This document shows positions 40,918-49,326 of a stretch of 64,000 nt of DNA, piece after piece. Numbering within the stretch: position 1 is the first letter of the stretch; every line of letters begins with the position of its first letter. The stretch spans positions 2,189,001 to 2,253,000 of the forward strand of contig NZ_CP110973.1 of assembly GCF_026248825.1 (NCBI RefSeq), in the 5' to 3' direction. The stretch is from Larkinella insperata (lineage in GTDB: Bacteria > Bacteroidota > Bacteroidia > Cytophagales > Spirosomataceae). The position numbers and the translations under genes were made by a program. Below the pieces are notes generated by a model, which was given only the letters and a program-made list of their open reading frames with translations, had not been told where the DNA came from and searched no databases.

Positions 40918-42267
40918 TTACAGCCGGGTCAGCAGACCCTGCATCATTTCCACGAAGTATGCGCCATTTTCGGGTCCAAACCAGTTCATGGTTTGCGTTT
41001 CGTAAGCCTGTTTGTGGTAATATTTGTCGGGAGTAATGTAACCGACATAACCGCCGTTAAAGCTCGTAACCATCAGGTTGAGTTTCTTCCGGTCGGCCAG
41101 CGGCAGAAGATTGGCCATCAGCTCCCCCGAGAAGTCGCAGGGCGTGCCGAGCAACACCGTTCGACCAATTCGCAGCGCTTTCAGATCGGACGGGTAATCG
41201 CCGTAAACGGAATAAAACAGCCAGGGCCGCACCCGCCAGTCTCCAACGACGCGGGCGTTGGGTTCGCGCAGGTCGAGCGGCAGGGTTAGCAGTTCCAGCG
41301 TACTGTCCGGTTTAGTCTTCAATTGGGGCAGGGCGGGGATGATCCGGTTTGTCAGGCTGTCGGCGTAGGTCCGGATGGTGCTGAAAACGTTTTTTTCTTC
41401 CCGCACTTTCGAGCCCGTGCTCCCCACCGATCCGGCCATAAACAAAGCGAAGCTTCCCGTTTGTTTTTCCAGTTGATCGACCAGCACGCCCGGGTAGTCG
41501 CGGCTCAGGTACTGCGCATCCAAAGCCCGGAAGATGGTAGCGTGGCCGCCAAAGGTGCAAAGCAGCGCCGATTCACCGGTCTTTTTCTGAAGCTTCAAAA
41601 GCCGGATGTTACCGTCTACTTTTCCTTCGTCGTTCATGCGGTTGTACACCAGTTCGGGAGCTGCAATCTGCGTAAAACCAATTTCCACCGGTGCGAGTTG
41701 CCGCTGCGCCAGCGTAATTGATTTCAAGACGGCATTGGTAACATGATCAACCACCCGCTGGTCAAAATCGCCCGCGAAGAGCCCGCCGACCAGGCCGGGA
41801 GCCCAGCCGCCCAGGCTGTTGTGGCTGTGAATGGCCCCGGTGAATACATTCTCCCACCGAAAACCGACTTCCGGCAATCTTTTTTTGAGTTGGTCTGTTA
41901 CGGTGGGGGGCGTAATCAGGAGATCCAGGGCAACAAGGGCTACCTTGGTGCTGCCGTTGGTCAGCACAACGGTCCGGACGTAGATGGAATCGGAAACCGT
42001 TTTCCAGTGTTCTCCCCGGCGGACCCCGTAGCCACCCGTTGGCGTGGTAAAAGAAGGCGTCAGGTTGACTTTGGCCCAACCCGCCTGCAAACTGCTTCGG
42101 GGGTTAGGAGGCTTGGGCAGATGAAGAAGTCGTTGCCGGGTCTGCGAATAATAATCAGTTTGGCGGTAGGGGGTGTCGCTGACCGGTGCCAGGCTGACGG
42201 CCAGAAAAAGCAGGATGATGCCGACCAGACCCAGCAGGAATTTTAAGAGAATACGCAGGTATTTCAT
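40918..42267 (-). CDS. Neutral ceramidase N-terminal domain-like protein
   Basis: A 449-aa protein with a membrane anchor or uncleaved signal (about 8-26). The rest corresponds to the alkaline/neutral ceramidase N-terminal domain: GWAKVNLTPSFTTPTGGYGVRR (opening), VALVALDLL, and the zinc-like GAIHSHNSLGGWAPG loop, then SVGSTGSK in the place of the catalytic-site region. True ceramidases cleave the N-acyl bond of ceramides; Bacteroidota make sphingolipids, so the activity is plausible. Length is shorter than full ceramidases, as the C-terminal domain is missing. Family call good; substrate inferred. Confidence 0.85.
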   Translation of the reverse strand: MKYLRILLKFLLGLVGIILLFLAVSLAPVSDTPYRQTDYYSQTRQRLLHLPKPPNPRSSLQAGWAKVNLTPSFTTPTGGYGVRRGEHWKTVSDSIYVRTVVLTNGSTKVALVALDLLITPPTVTDQLKKRLPEVGFRWENVFTGAIHSHNSLGGWAPGLVGGLFAGDFDQRVVDHVTNAVLKSITLAQRQLAPVEIGFTQIAAPELVYNRMNDEGKVDGNIRLLKLQKKTGESALLCTFGGHATIFRALDAQYLSRDYPGVLVDQLEKQTGSFALFMAGSVGSTGSKVREEKNVFSTIRTYADSLTNRIIPALPQLKTKPDSTLELLTLPLDLREPNARVVGDWRVRPWLFYSVYGDYPSDLKALRIGRTVLLGTPCDFSGELMANLLPLADRKKLNLMVTSFNGGYVGYITPDKYYHKQAYETQTMNWFGPENGAYFVEMMQGLLTRL

Positions 42268-42280
42268 GATTTTCGAATGC

Positions 42281-42288
42281 CAAATCTA
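42281..42288 (-). promoter_or_regulatory. -7 promoter element of the ceramidase-like gene
   Basis: TAGATTTG on the minus strand (42288-42281), a perfect TAnnTTTG, only 13 bases before the start codon. The mRNA leader would be about 8 bases. Confidence 0.5.
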
Positions 42289-42441
42289 ACAAAATCTAAC
42301 CTTGTATCCTCAAAACCAGTTATTAGAGAGTACAAAAAAGCTGTTTGGAATTTATCGGTTGCGGTTCAGGTCTTGATCGGAAGAGATTCTGCTGATTTTC
42401 GAGTATTGGTAACTAAAAACGGTAAATAATAAACCATAAAT

Positions 42442-42449
42442 TAATTTTG
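42442..42449 (+). promoter_or_regulatory. -7 promoter element of the MCE operon
   Basis: TAATTTTG, a perfect TAnnTTTG, 23 bases before the MlaE-like start codon. Confidence 0.5.
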
Positions 42450-42472
42450 CCCGGTTCCATTGATTTTTACTA

Positions 42473-43288
42473 ATGCAAGCCAGCACAACCCCATCAAAAA
42501 GTGACTCGTCGACCAAACCGGTGGTTACCCGGCGGCTCGATCGTATGTTCCTGGCGCTGAGCGATGTGTCATCGTTTATTGCGCAATTTTTTAAAGAAGT
42601 ATTTGTTCCGCCCTATGAAGGCAAGGAGATCGTCCGGCAATGTTACGAGGTGGGCGTTCGTTCGCTGCCTCTGATTTCAATGACGGGTTTTATCACCGGG
42701 ATTGTGTTCACTAACCAGTCGCGTCCGTCGCTGGCTACGTTTGGGGCTACCTCCTGGCTACCCTCGCTGATTTCCATCGCGCTGGTGCGGGCGCTGGCCC
42801 CGCTGGTGACGGCCCTGATCGCTTCCGGGCGGGTCGGGTCCAACATCGGGGCCGAGCTGGGCTCGATGCGCGTCACGGAGCAGATTGAAGCCATGGAAGT
42901 ATCGGGAACGAATCCGTTTAAATTTCTGGTTGTCAGCCGGGTATTGGCTACTACCTTCATGATTCCCACGCTGGCCATGTTTTTTATTTTGCTGGGGATG
43001 CTTGGCTCTTACGTCAACGTCCACCAGAATGAAGCCACCAGCTTCATGACGTTTGTCGATCAATTCTTTAGCTCAATTTCTTTTCTGGACATTAACTCGA
43101 CCGTAATCAAATCGATTGTTTTCGGATTTACAATCGGTATGGTGGGGTCGTATAAGGGGTATCATTCCTCGAAGGGGACAGAAGGCGTTGGTCGGGCGGC
43201 TAACTCGTCGGTGGTAACCTCGATGTTTCTGGTCTTTATCGAAGAATTGCTGGCTCTGCAGATTGTAAATGCCATTCGTGAAGTATAG
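42473..43288 (+). CDS. MlaE family ABC transporter permease
   Basis: A 271-aa permease of the MlaE/TtgB-type family. About six hydrophobic helices, with hallmark segments LPLISMTGFITGIVF, the ALAPLVTALIASGRVGSNIGAELGSMRVTEQIEA coupling stretch (here broken across residues 105-138) and GTNPFKF. It forms the membrane channel of an MCE-type lipid transporter with the next two genes, moving phospholipids between the membranes of the envelope. Confidence 0.95.
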   Translation: MQASTTPSKSDSSTKPVVTRRLDRMFLALSDVSSFIAQFFKEVFVPPYEGKEIVRQCYEVGVRSLPLISMTGFITGIVFTNQSRPSLATFGATSWLPSLISIALVRALAPLVTALIASGRVGSNIGAELGSMRVTEQIEAMEVSGTNPFKFLVVSRVLATTFMIPTLAMFFILLGMLGSYVNVHQNEATSFMTFVDQFFSSISFLDINSTVIKSIVFGFTIGMVGSYKGYHSSKGTEGVGRAANSSVVTSMFLVFIEELLALQIVNAIREV

Positions 43289-43292
43289 TGCT

Positions 43293-44072
43293 ATGGATTC
43301 GAAACAACCGCGACTTAACGATCAGAGAGAACGGGTTATCGTAATCCGGGACCTGAAAATCTCGTTTGGCGATCTGCACGTACTTCGGGGGGTCGATTTG
43401 GATTTATACCAGGGTGAGAACCTGGTTGTGCTGGGTCGTTCCGGTACTGGAAAGTCGGTCTTGATTAAGATCATTTCCGGTCTGCTGGAGCCCGACGAAG
43501 GGTCGGTGAATGTACTGGGGCAGGATGTGAACCAGCTGAACAGCCGGGAGTTGGACGCGCTGCGGCTCAAAATCGGGTTTTCGTTTCAGAGTAGCGCCTT
43601 GTACGACAGCATGACCGTTCGCGAAAATCTGGAGTTTCCGCTGATCCGAAACGTTCGCAACCTGAGCCGCGCAGAAATCAACAAAGCCGTTGAAGAAGCC
43701 CTGGAGGATGTTGGATTAAGCCAGACCATTAACCAAATGCCATCGGAACTCTCGGGCGGGCAACGGAAACGGATCGGGATTGCCCGCACCCTGATTCTGA
43801 AACCGCAGATCATGCTCTACGATGAGCCAACGGCGGGGCTGGACCCCATAACATCCAACGAGATTAACAACCTCATCAACGAGGTACAGGAGCGCCACAA
43901 TACGTCTTCGATCATCATCACGCACGACCTGACCTGCGCCAAAACCGTCGGTGACCGGATTGCGATGCTGCTCGACGGCCGGTTTGAACGGCAGGGTACG
44001 TTCGAAGAAATTTTTGAAGATCCGAACGATGAGCGCGTAAAACAGTTTTATGAGTACAACTTTGTTGATTGA
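43293..44072 (+). CDS. MlaF-like ABC transporter ATP-binding protein
   Basis: A 259-aa ATPase: Walker A GRSGTGKS, signature LSGGQ in ELSGGQRKRIGIART, Walker B MLYDEPTAGLDP. The opening VIRDLKISFGDLHVLRGVDLDL is typical of MlaF. I start at ATG 43293, 4 bases after the permease stop; an ATG at 43269 inside the permease gene is also possible. It energises the MlaE permease. Confidence 0.95.
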   Translation: MDSKQPRLNDQRERVIVIRDLKISFGDLHVLRGVDLDLYQGENLVVLGRSGTGKSVLIKIISGLLEPDEGSVNVLGQDVNQLNSRELDALRLKIGFSFQSSALYDSMTVRENLEFPLIRNVRNLSRAEINKAVEEALEDVGLSQTINQMPSELSGGQRKRIGIARTLILKPQIMLYDEPTAGLDPITSNEINNLINEVQERHNTSSIIITHDLTCAKTVGDRIAMLLDGRFERQGTFEEIFEDPNDERVKQFYEYNFVD

Positions 44073-44196
44073 CCGTACTCCAGTTTAACGTTGATACGTT
44101 AGAGTTAGCTTTGATTCTAGTTCGCTGACAATAAACCATTTCAGATTTAAGACATTAAGGATTTAGGAGTGAAATCCATACCTAAAAAAACACGTA

Positions 44197-45240
44197 ATGA
44201 AAGCTGCAGAAAATAAGCGGGCCATTTCCGTCGGTATTTTTGTGTTTATCGGCATCGTTATTCTGGTGACCGGAATCATGGTGCTGGGCGGAAAACAAAA
44301 ACGGTTTGTCAAAAGCATCCGGGTAAATGCCATTTTTAACAACGTAGGCGGTTTGCAGTCCGGGGCCAACGTCTGGTTCTCCGGGGTAAAAGTCGGTACC
44401 GTTCGTCGCATTCAGTTTTACGGCAACTCCCAGGTTGAAGTGACGATGAACATTGAGGAAGATGTTCAGCAGTACATTCGCAAAGACGCCCAGGCGGCTT
44501 TGAGTACGGATGGTCTGATCGGGAACAAGATCGTGGAAATTGTCGGCGGTAGTACCAACTCTCCCGTTGTGGAAGACGGCGATATCCTGCATTCCAAGGC
44601 GGCACTCAACACCGAAGAAATCATGACGACCCTGCAGGCCAACAACAACAACCTGCTGCGGGTGACGACCGACGCCAAAAAGATTCTGGATGAAGTGCTG
44701 AAAGGCAAAGGCGTTGCGGGGGCCGTACTGCGGGACTCAACCATCGCCATCCGGTTCAAGAATACTATGACCAACCTGCAATCGGCTTCCAGCAGTGCGG
44801 CTCAGGTTACCCGTTCGTTAAGCTCGGCTTCCGGCTCGCTGAACCAGTTTGCGGCCAAACTCAACACCAAGGGCACGCTGGCGAACGACCTGGTTTCGGA
44901 TACGGCAATTGTGCGGGATTTGCGGGCGTCGTCAGCCCGGTTGCGGGCCGTGTCGAACACCGCCGTCGAAGCCACCGACAACGTACGACGCGCAACGGAA
45001 AAGCTGAACAACAACAACAATGCCCTCGGGTCTTTGCTGAACGACGAAGTTGTGAACCGGGACCTCAAAAGCACGATTCATAACCTGGAAACGAGCAGCC
45101 AGAAGCTCGATGAGAACATGGAAGCGTTGCAACACAACTTCCTGTTCCGTGGCTTCTTCCGGCGCCGGGCCAAAGAGCAGGCCAAGCAAAAGAGCGCTAC
45201 GGCAGCCCAGTCCCCGGCCGACACGAATGTGCAGAAGTAA
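44197..45240 (+). CDS. MCE family (MlaD-like) lipid transport protein
   Basis: A 347-aa protein with an N-terminal membrane helix (about 10-32), one MCE domain (about 38-115; AIFNNVGGLQSGANVWFSGVKVG and STDGLIGNKIVEI) and a long C-terminal helical, Ser/Asn/Thr-rich tail (about 130-310) likely to form a coiled-coil tube or stalk, ending in basic residues. It binds the lipids carried by the MlaE/MlaF complex. The gap to the ATPase gene is 124 bases. No MlaB (STAS) or MlaC gene is present here. Confidence 0.93.
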   Translation: MKAAENKRAISVGIFVFIGIVILVTGIMVLGGKQKRFVKSIRVNAIFNNVGGLQSGANVWFSGVKVGTVRRIQFYGNSQVEVTMNIEEDVQQYIRKDAQAALSTDGLIGNKIVEIVGGSTNSPVVEDGDILHSKAALNTEEIMTTLQANNNNLLRVTTDAKKILDEVLKGKGVAGAVLRDSTIAIRFKNTMTNLQSASSSAAQVTRSLSSASGSLNQFAAKLNTKGTLANDLVSDTAIVRDLRASSARLRAVSNTAVEATDNVRRATEKLNNNNNALGSLLNDEVVNRDLKSTIHNLETSSQKLDENMEALQHNFLFRGFFRRRAKEQAKQKSATAAQSPADTNVQK

Positions 45241-45246
45241 AAGCCG

Positions 45247-45254
45247 TATATTTG
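45247..45254 (+). promoter_or_regulatory. -7 promoter element immediately before murI
   Basis: TATATTTG, a perfect TAnnTTTG, ends 4 bases before the murI start codon. Transcription would begin at or next to the ATG, giving a leaderless message. Confidence 0.5.
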
Positions 45255-45258
45255 CGGC

Positions 45259-46083
45259 ATGGCTCCAACTCAACCCATTGGTGTGTTCGACTCCGGTTAC
45301 GGTGGTCTGACGGTATTGAAATCCATCGTTCGGCAGTTGCCCCAGTATGATTACGTTTACCTGGGCGATAACGCCCGCACGCCCTACGGCACCCGCTCGT
45401 TCGAAACGGTGTATCACTACACACTCGAATGCGTTCAGCACTTGTTTGCGATGGGTTGCCGTTTGGTGATCCTGGCCTGTAACACGGCTTCGGCCAAGGC
45501 GCTACGAAACATTCAACAGCTCGATTTGCCCGTTATTGCGCCGGATCGGCGGGTGTTGGGCGTTATCCGGCCCACAACGGAAGTAATCGGGCGGTATTCG
45601 AAAACCGGGCACGTCGGAATTCTGGCAACGCGCGGAACGGTTACGTCGGAATCGTACACGGTTGAGATTGAAAAGTTTTTTCCGGACCTGAGTGTCTACC
45701 AGGAAGCGTGCCCGATGTGGGTACCGCTGGTTGAAAATGGCGAGCACGACGGCCCCGGAGCTGATTACTTCGTCAAAAAACACCTGGAGCGACTTCTGGA
45801 GCAATCGCCGGAGATGGACACCCTCTTGCTGGCTTGTACACATTACCCGCTGCTGCTGCCCAAAATCCGGCGGTTTGCACCTGACAATTTAACAATTCTG
45901 AGCCAGGGGGATATTGTGGCCCACAGCCTGGCGGATTACCTGCATCGCCATCCGGAAATCGACGCTCAATGCACCAAAGGCCATAGCCTGAAGTTTTACA
46001 CAACTGACTCGGCGGAAGAATTCGAACAGAAAGCCACGTTGTTCTGGGGGGAACCCGTCCAGGCTAACTGGCTGAAACTGTAA
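45259..46083 (+). CDS. murI: Glutamate racemase MurI
   Basis: A 274-aa cofactor-independent racemase with both catalytic cysteines: Cys74 (ILACNTAS) and Cys193 (LLACTHYPLL). The start GVFDSGYGGLTVL is typical. It supplies D-glutamate for peptidoglycan in the cytoplasm. Length is normal for the family. It starts 18 bases after the MlaD-like gene but has its own -7 element in the gap (45247-45254). Confidence 0.97.
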   Translation: MAPTQPIGVFDSGYGGLTVLKSIVRQLPQYDYVYLGDNARTPYGTRSFETVYHYTLECVQHLFAMGCRLVILACNTASAKALRNIQQLDLPVIAPDRRVLGVIRPTTEVIGRYSKTGHVGILATRGTVTSESYTVEIEKFFPDLSVYQEACPMWVPLVENGEHDGPGADYFVKKHLERLLEQSPEMDTLLLACTHYPLLLPKIRRFAPDNLTILSQGDIVAHSLADYLHRHPEIDAQCTKGHSLKFYTTDSAEEFEQKATLFWGEPVQANWLKL

Positions 46084-46150
46084 CGAACGATTTTGAAAAA
46101 GGAGGGTTGTTGATGCGTAAAAACAAACCAGACTTCTGTCTGCAAACGAT

Positions 46151-47011
46151 ATGATTCAGCGTACCATTCAGGCCGTCATCACACCGCAGGCCCAGAGACT
46201 TGGCCCTCTGACGATGCATCAGCCGCTTCCGGCCAACGGGCTCGACCAGCTTGATCCCTTTTTACTGTTGCACCACCACGGTCCGACAACGTTTTCCGCT
46301 CACAACAGCGGCCTGCCGTTCGGACCGCACCCGCACCGGGGGTTTGAAACCGTAACGTTTATTTACGAGGGTGACGTGCGGCACCGCGACAGCAGCGGTT
46401 TTTCGAGCACCATCCAGACCGGCGGCATTCAATGGATGACGACGGGCCGGGGGCTGGTGCATTCGGAAGGGTCGTCCGAAGAGTTCCGGGAAAAGGGCGG
46501 GCCGGTTGAGCTCATTCAGCTCTGGACGAACCTACCGGCCCGGTTTAAAGGCGTTGACCCGCACTACGTGGGTTTGCAAAAAGATGCGATTCCTGACCTG
46601 ACGCTCGACGACGGCAACGTGACGGTAGCCGTTACGTCCGGAACCTGGAACGACATTACCGGCCCGATCCAGCCAGTTTATGACGTCGAACTGGCGAACG
46701 TAACCCTGCTGCCGGGTGGTTCGTTTGTCCGCCAGGTGGAGACTTCCCGGACTGTTTTGTTCTACCTTCTGAACGGGTCTGTGGTGGTCAACGGACGCGA
46801 AGTAAGTGGTCGGGCGCTGGTGGTTTTCAACAACGACGGTGACGAACTGCACGTCCGGGCGACAGACAACTCGCGTATTCTGCTCGGTTCGGCCGAACCC
46901 ATCAACGAGCCGGTGGTCTCGCACGGCCCTTTTGTGATGAATACCGAACAGGAAATTCGTCAGGCCGTGATGGACTACCAGAGCGGGCGAATGGGGACGC
47001 TCACGGATTAA
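46151..47011 (+). CDS. Pirin family protein
   Basis: A 286-aa bicupin of the pirin type. The N-terminal cupin carries the metal motif HPHRGFETVTFIYEG with the matching DSSG...GGIQWMTTGRGLVHSE; the C-terminal cupin (about 180-270) is plainer. Some pirins are iron proteins with quercetinase activity, others act on transcription; the role here is unknown. It is convergent with the lipoprotein gene, and the two overlap by 11 bases at their ends. Confidence 0.93.
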   Translation: MIQRTIQAVITPQAQRLGPLTMHQPLPANGLDQLDPFLLLHHHGPTTFSAHNSGLPFGPHPHRGFETVTFIYEGDVRHRDSSGFSSTIQTGGIQWMTTGRGLVHSEGSSEEFREKGGPVELIQLWTNLPARFKGVDPHYVGLQKDAIPDLTLDDGNVTVAVTSGTWNDITGPIQPVYDVELANVTLLPGGSFVRQVETSRTVLFYLLNGSVVVNGREVSGRALVVFNNDGDELHVRATDNSRILLGSAEPINEPVVSHGPFVMNTEQEIRQAVMDYQSGRMGTLTD

Positions 47012-48122
47012 CTTTCAGGACGGTGTACGCGGCCTGGTTGGGTTGACGGATCTGCGTGCCTACCTTCGTCTTGGCGCGATCGTCGTCGTGAATCACCAGC
47101 ACGCGTTGAGCATCCGGAAACGTCAGATCTTCCGCTTTGTGATTGAAATGCACCGGCCGGCCCTCGGGATCCCGCAACAGGGTCGGCGGACGGTTATTCA
47201 GGAGATCTTCGGGCTTTACCGTCCACACGTAGGCATCCAGTTGGCCGTTGCTTTCGATGGAAGTCAGCAGCCAGAACAGATTGCGGGTCCGGTCGTATTC
47301 AAGACTCGACAGCGCCAGCGGTTTGGGTAACTCGGCAACCGTTGACGGATCAAAATCGGTTACAATCCGCCAGTTATTTTTCAGCAGGATTCGCTCACTG
47401 GTTCCGGTCTTTTCCACAAAAAAGGAGACGGCTACAACGCGGACCCGGTAATCGAACGTATCGAATTTTTCGCCTTCCTCCCGAATTCCAAACAGCAGCA
47501 GCGTATCCGTCGCAGCCAGGCCTTCAATTTTGAAGTACGGCATTCCGTTTGGAAAGGCGGGACGATTTTGCGCCAATAGCGTGCTGAGCTGCTGGCGGAA
47601 GGCTACCGAATTTTTGGCATCCCGCTCCGGTGCCAGCACCTGCGGGTTCGCTTCCTGACCTTTTTTCCAGTACAAGACGGTGTTGTAGCCGTCCCAGTCC
47701 GTCGAGCCCGGCTTGACCCGGTCGAAAGCCGTAGTCAGAAAAACATAATCCTTGTTGCTGGCAAAATCTTCGTATTTCCGGGCGGTCCGGAAAGCTTCCG
47801 CCAGCAGGGGGGTCGGCCGGACGGTGGAGTCGGCTAAACTTTTCCAAGGCTTGGTGAATACTGAGCTGAAGCCAGCGGGCATGTCTTTGTCGTTGGCGAT
47901 GAAAACCGTTCCGTTGTCGTACAGGACCGCCGATGCCTCACACCAGACCGGATTACCGTCGGGCATTTTTGTGCCGAAGTCGCAGCAGGAAAGCAGATTC
48001 TCGGTCTCAATCGAAGCACGCAGCGCGGGTGTGGCGTTGCCGGTGGTCGGACGGCTGGTTTTACATTCGACCAGAAAGAGAGCTGCGAACAACAGATAAA
48101 TTGGTATGCAAGCGGTTTTCAT
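47001..48122 (-). CDS. Lipoprotein of unknown function, beta-propeller-like
   Basis: A 373-aa protein with a lipobox (LVEC, Cys20 from ATG 48122). The body is beta-rich and may be a propeller related to DUF3616-type proteins: KIEGLAATDTLLLFGIREEGE, LSSLEYDRTRNLFWLLTSIESNG and the end DLTFPDAQRVLVIHDDDR. A GTG at 48143 would add 7 residues, but a perfect -7 element (TAATTTTG, 48153-48146 on the minus strand) would put the RNA start after it, so ATG 48122 is preferred. Function unknown. Confidence 0.72.
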   Translation of the reverse strand: MKTACIPIYLLFAALFLVECKTSRPTTGNATPALRASIETENLLSCCDFGTKMPDGNPVWCEASAVLYDNGTVFIANDKDMPAGFSSVFTKPWKSLADSTVRPTPLLAEAFRTARKYEDFASNKDYVFLTTAFDRVKPGSTDWDGYNTVLYWKKGQEANPQVLAPERDAKNSVAFRQQLSTLLAQNRPAFPNGMPYFKIEGLAATDTLLLFGIREEGEKFDTFDYRVRVVAVSFFVEKTGTSERILLKNNWRIVTDFDPSTVAELPKPLALSSLEYDRTRNLFWLLTSIESNGQLDAYVWTVKPEDLLNNRPPTLLRDPEGRPVHFNHKAEDLTFPDAQRVLVIHDDDRAKTKVGTQIRQPNQAAYTVLKVNP

Positions 48123-48145
48123 AAAGTAAGAGGTGTGTTTCACCG

Positions 48146-48153
48146 CAAAATTA
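48146..48153 (-). promoter_or_regulatory. -7 promoter element of the lipoprotein gene
   Basis: TAATTTTG on the minus strand, a perfect TAnnTTTG, 23 bases before ATG 48122. It decides between two possible starts. Confidence 0.5.
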
Positions 48154-48743
48154 ACCGCAAACTTCTCTTTGACTACTGCCCCTGCAACACTTTTCGGTAC
48201 GGCTGCGTATCTTCAGAATATAGATAAAAAGGTTAGAATTACAGGCCCCGACACTTGCCGGGGTTTTGTTTTTGCTAACCGGTGTACTCCGCCTTCCCTG
48301 TTGGTCTCCTTTCCATCTTCCTGCAACCGCGTAAAGTTGAATCATCCGGGTGCTTAATCTTGATAAAAACGGCATCCGTTTGTGACCACGGCCCGAAAAG
48401 GTTCAGAGAGATTCGTCTTGGGAAAAGGAAGAGTTACAGAAATATACGTTCGCAAAATCTTGTGTTTTAGTTATAAGTCACGGTAGTTTCAGCTAGTCTT
48501 GTCCAATTGTTTTCTATAAAATTAAAATTTCGACCCGGTTTTTTCGTTATAGGGATATTGTGCATACGAAGCAGGTTACCACTTAAGTATGGTTTTCAAC
48601 GCTTCAGTTTGTGCTTTTCTCAGTTGATTCTTTTTACGATTGAATTCGCCTGGTTTCGTTATCACCTTTGTCCTGTCAGTTGGATGGCTGCGAACGTCCT
48701 CTCTCCTGAACAGTAAACAACGAAGGCAGTAATAATAACCCTT
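48154..48743. other. Gene-free intergenic region with an orphan terminator-like hairpin
   Basis: About 590 bases without a convincing gene on either strand; open frames of 60-75 codons show no protein features. It includes a hairpin followed by a T-run on the plus strand (stem 48246-48250 with 48259-48263), not preceded by any recognised gene. A near match to the -7 element (CACCTTTG, 48664-48671) stands upstream of the outer-membrane protein gene. Confidence 0.45.
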
Positions 48744-49268
48744 GTGAAGAACCTACTACTCTGTCTTATTCTAGCTGGCTTTATGGCCGTAACACCCGGT
48801 TTTCCGCAGGCATCTCAAAAAATTGAGAAGATGCTTAACCTGGGCTTGGGGATGCAGACGTACGCCTTGGGAGGGCTGTGCAACGGAGCGTCCTTTGAAC
48901 TGGGCTTTCCAAATAAAATCAGCGTCGGAGGCTTTTTTGACTACGCCATTTACGGCACGAAAGTCGAGGACCGGCGATGGAAATCGCAGTACGCTAATTT
49001 CGGGGTACGGGGTTCATACCATTTAGCTGAAGTTCTGGGCATCGGAGACGATAAGTTTGATCCGTACGCGGGTTTATCGGTGGGCACCCGCACGGCCATC
49101 CACCGCGCTCAGCTTGAACAGGACGGCCGCTTTGTTCCCCGGCTGAAAGGCTTTTTTCCGGGTGTGCACGTCGGTGGCTTTTACCATTTCAGCCCAAAGG
49201 TTGGCGGTTTTGCCGAAGCGGGTTGGGGGATAGCCGCCCTCCGGCTGGGCCTGACCGGAAAATTTTAA
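48744..49268 (+). CDS. Secreted outer-membrane-like beta-barrel protein
   Basis: A 174-aa protein with a signal peptide (1-22, ending in GFPQ) and repeated beta-strands ending in aromatic/hydrophobic residues: NKISVGGFFDYAIYG, NFGVRGSYHLAEVL, FDPYAGLSVGTRTA, HVGGFYHFSPKVGGFAEAGW and a last strand LRLGLTGKF typical of outer membrane barrels. The start is GTG 48744. No family can be named. Upstream is a 600-base non-coding stretch. Confidence 0.72.
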   Translation: MKNLLLCLILAGFMAVTPGFPQASQKIEKMLNLGLGMQTYALGGLCNGASFELGFPNKISVGGFFDYAIYGTKVEDRRWKSQYANFGVRGSYHLAEVLGIGDDKFDPYAGLSVGTRTAIHRAQLEQDGRFVPRLKGFFPGVHVGGFYHFSPKVGGFAEAGWGIAALRLGLTGKF

Positions 49269-49269
49269 C

Positions 49270-49301
49270 TAAAAAAGGGCAACGAATGCTGCCCCTTATT
49301 A
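49270..49301. terminator. Weak bidirectional terminator-like hairpin
   Basis: A 5-bp GC stem (49277-49281 with 49290-49294) with an 8-base loop, A-run on the left and T-rich sequence on the right. It lies between convergent genes ending at 49268 and 49327. Confidence 0.4.
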
Positions 49302-49326
49302 GGATTTTTTCTGAATCGCTTTCCGA

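Noticed and set aside
44073..44196. Possible small gene between the MlaF- and MlaD-like genes
   Set aside because: 124 bases with no start plus frame of useful length, no hairpin and no -7 element.
48133..48716. Several 60-75-codon open frames in the 600-bp gap
   Set aside because: No recognisable motif, overlapping on both strands, and composition like intergenic DNA.
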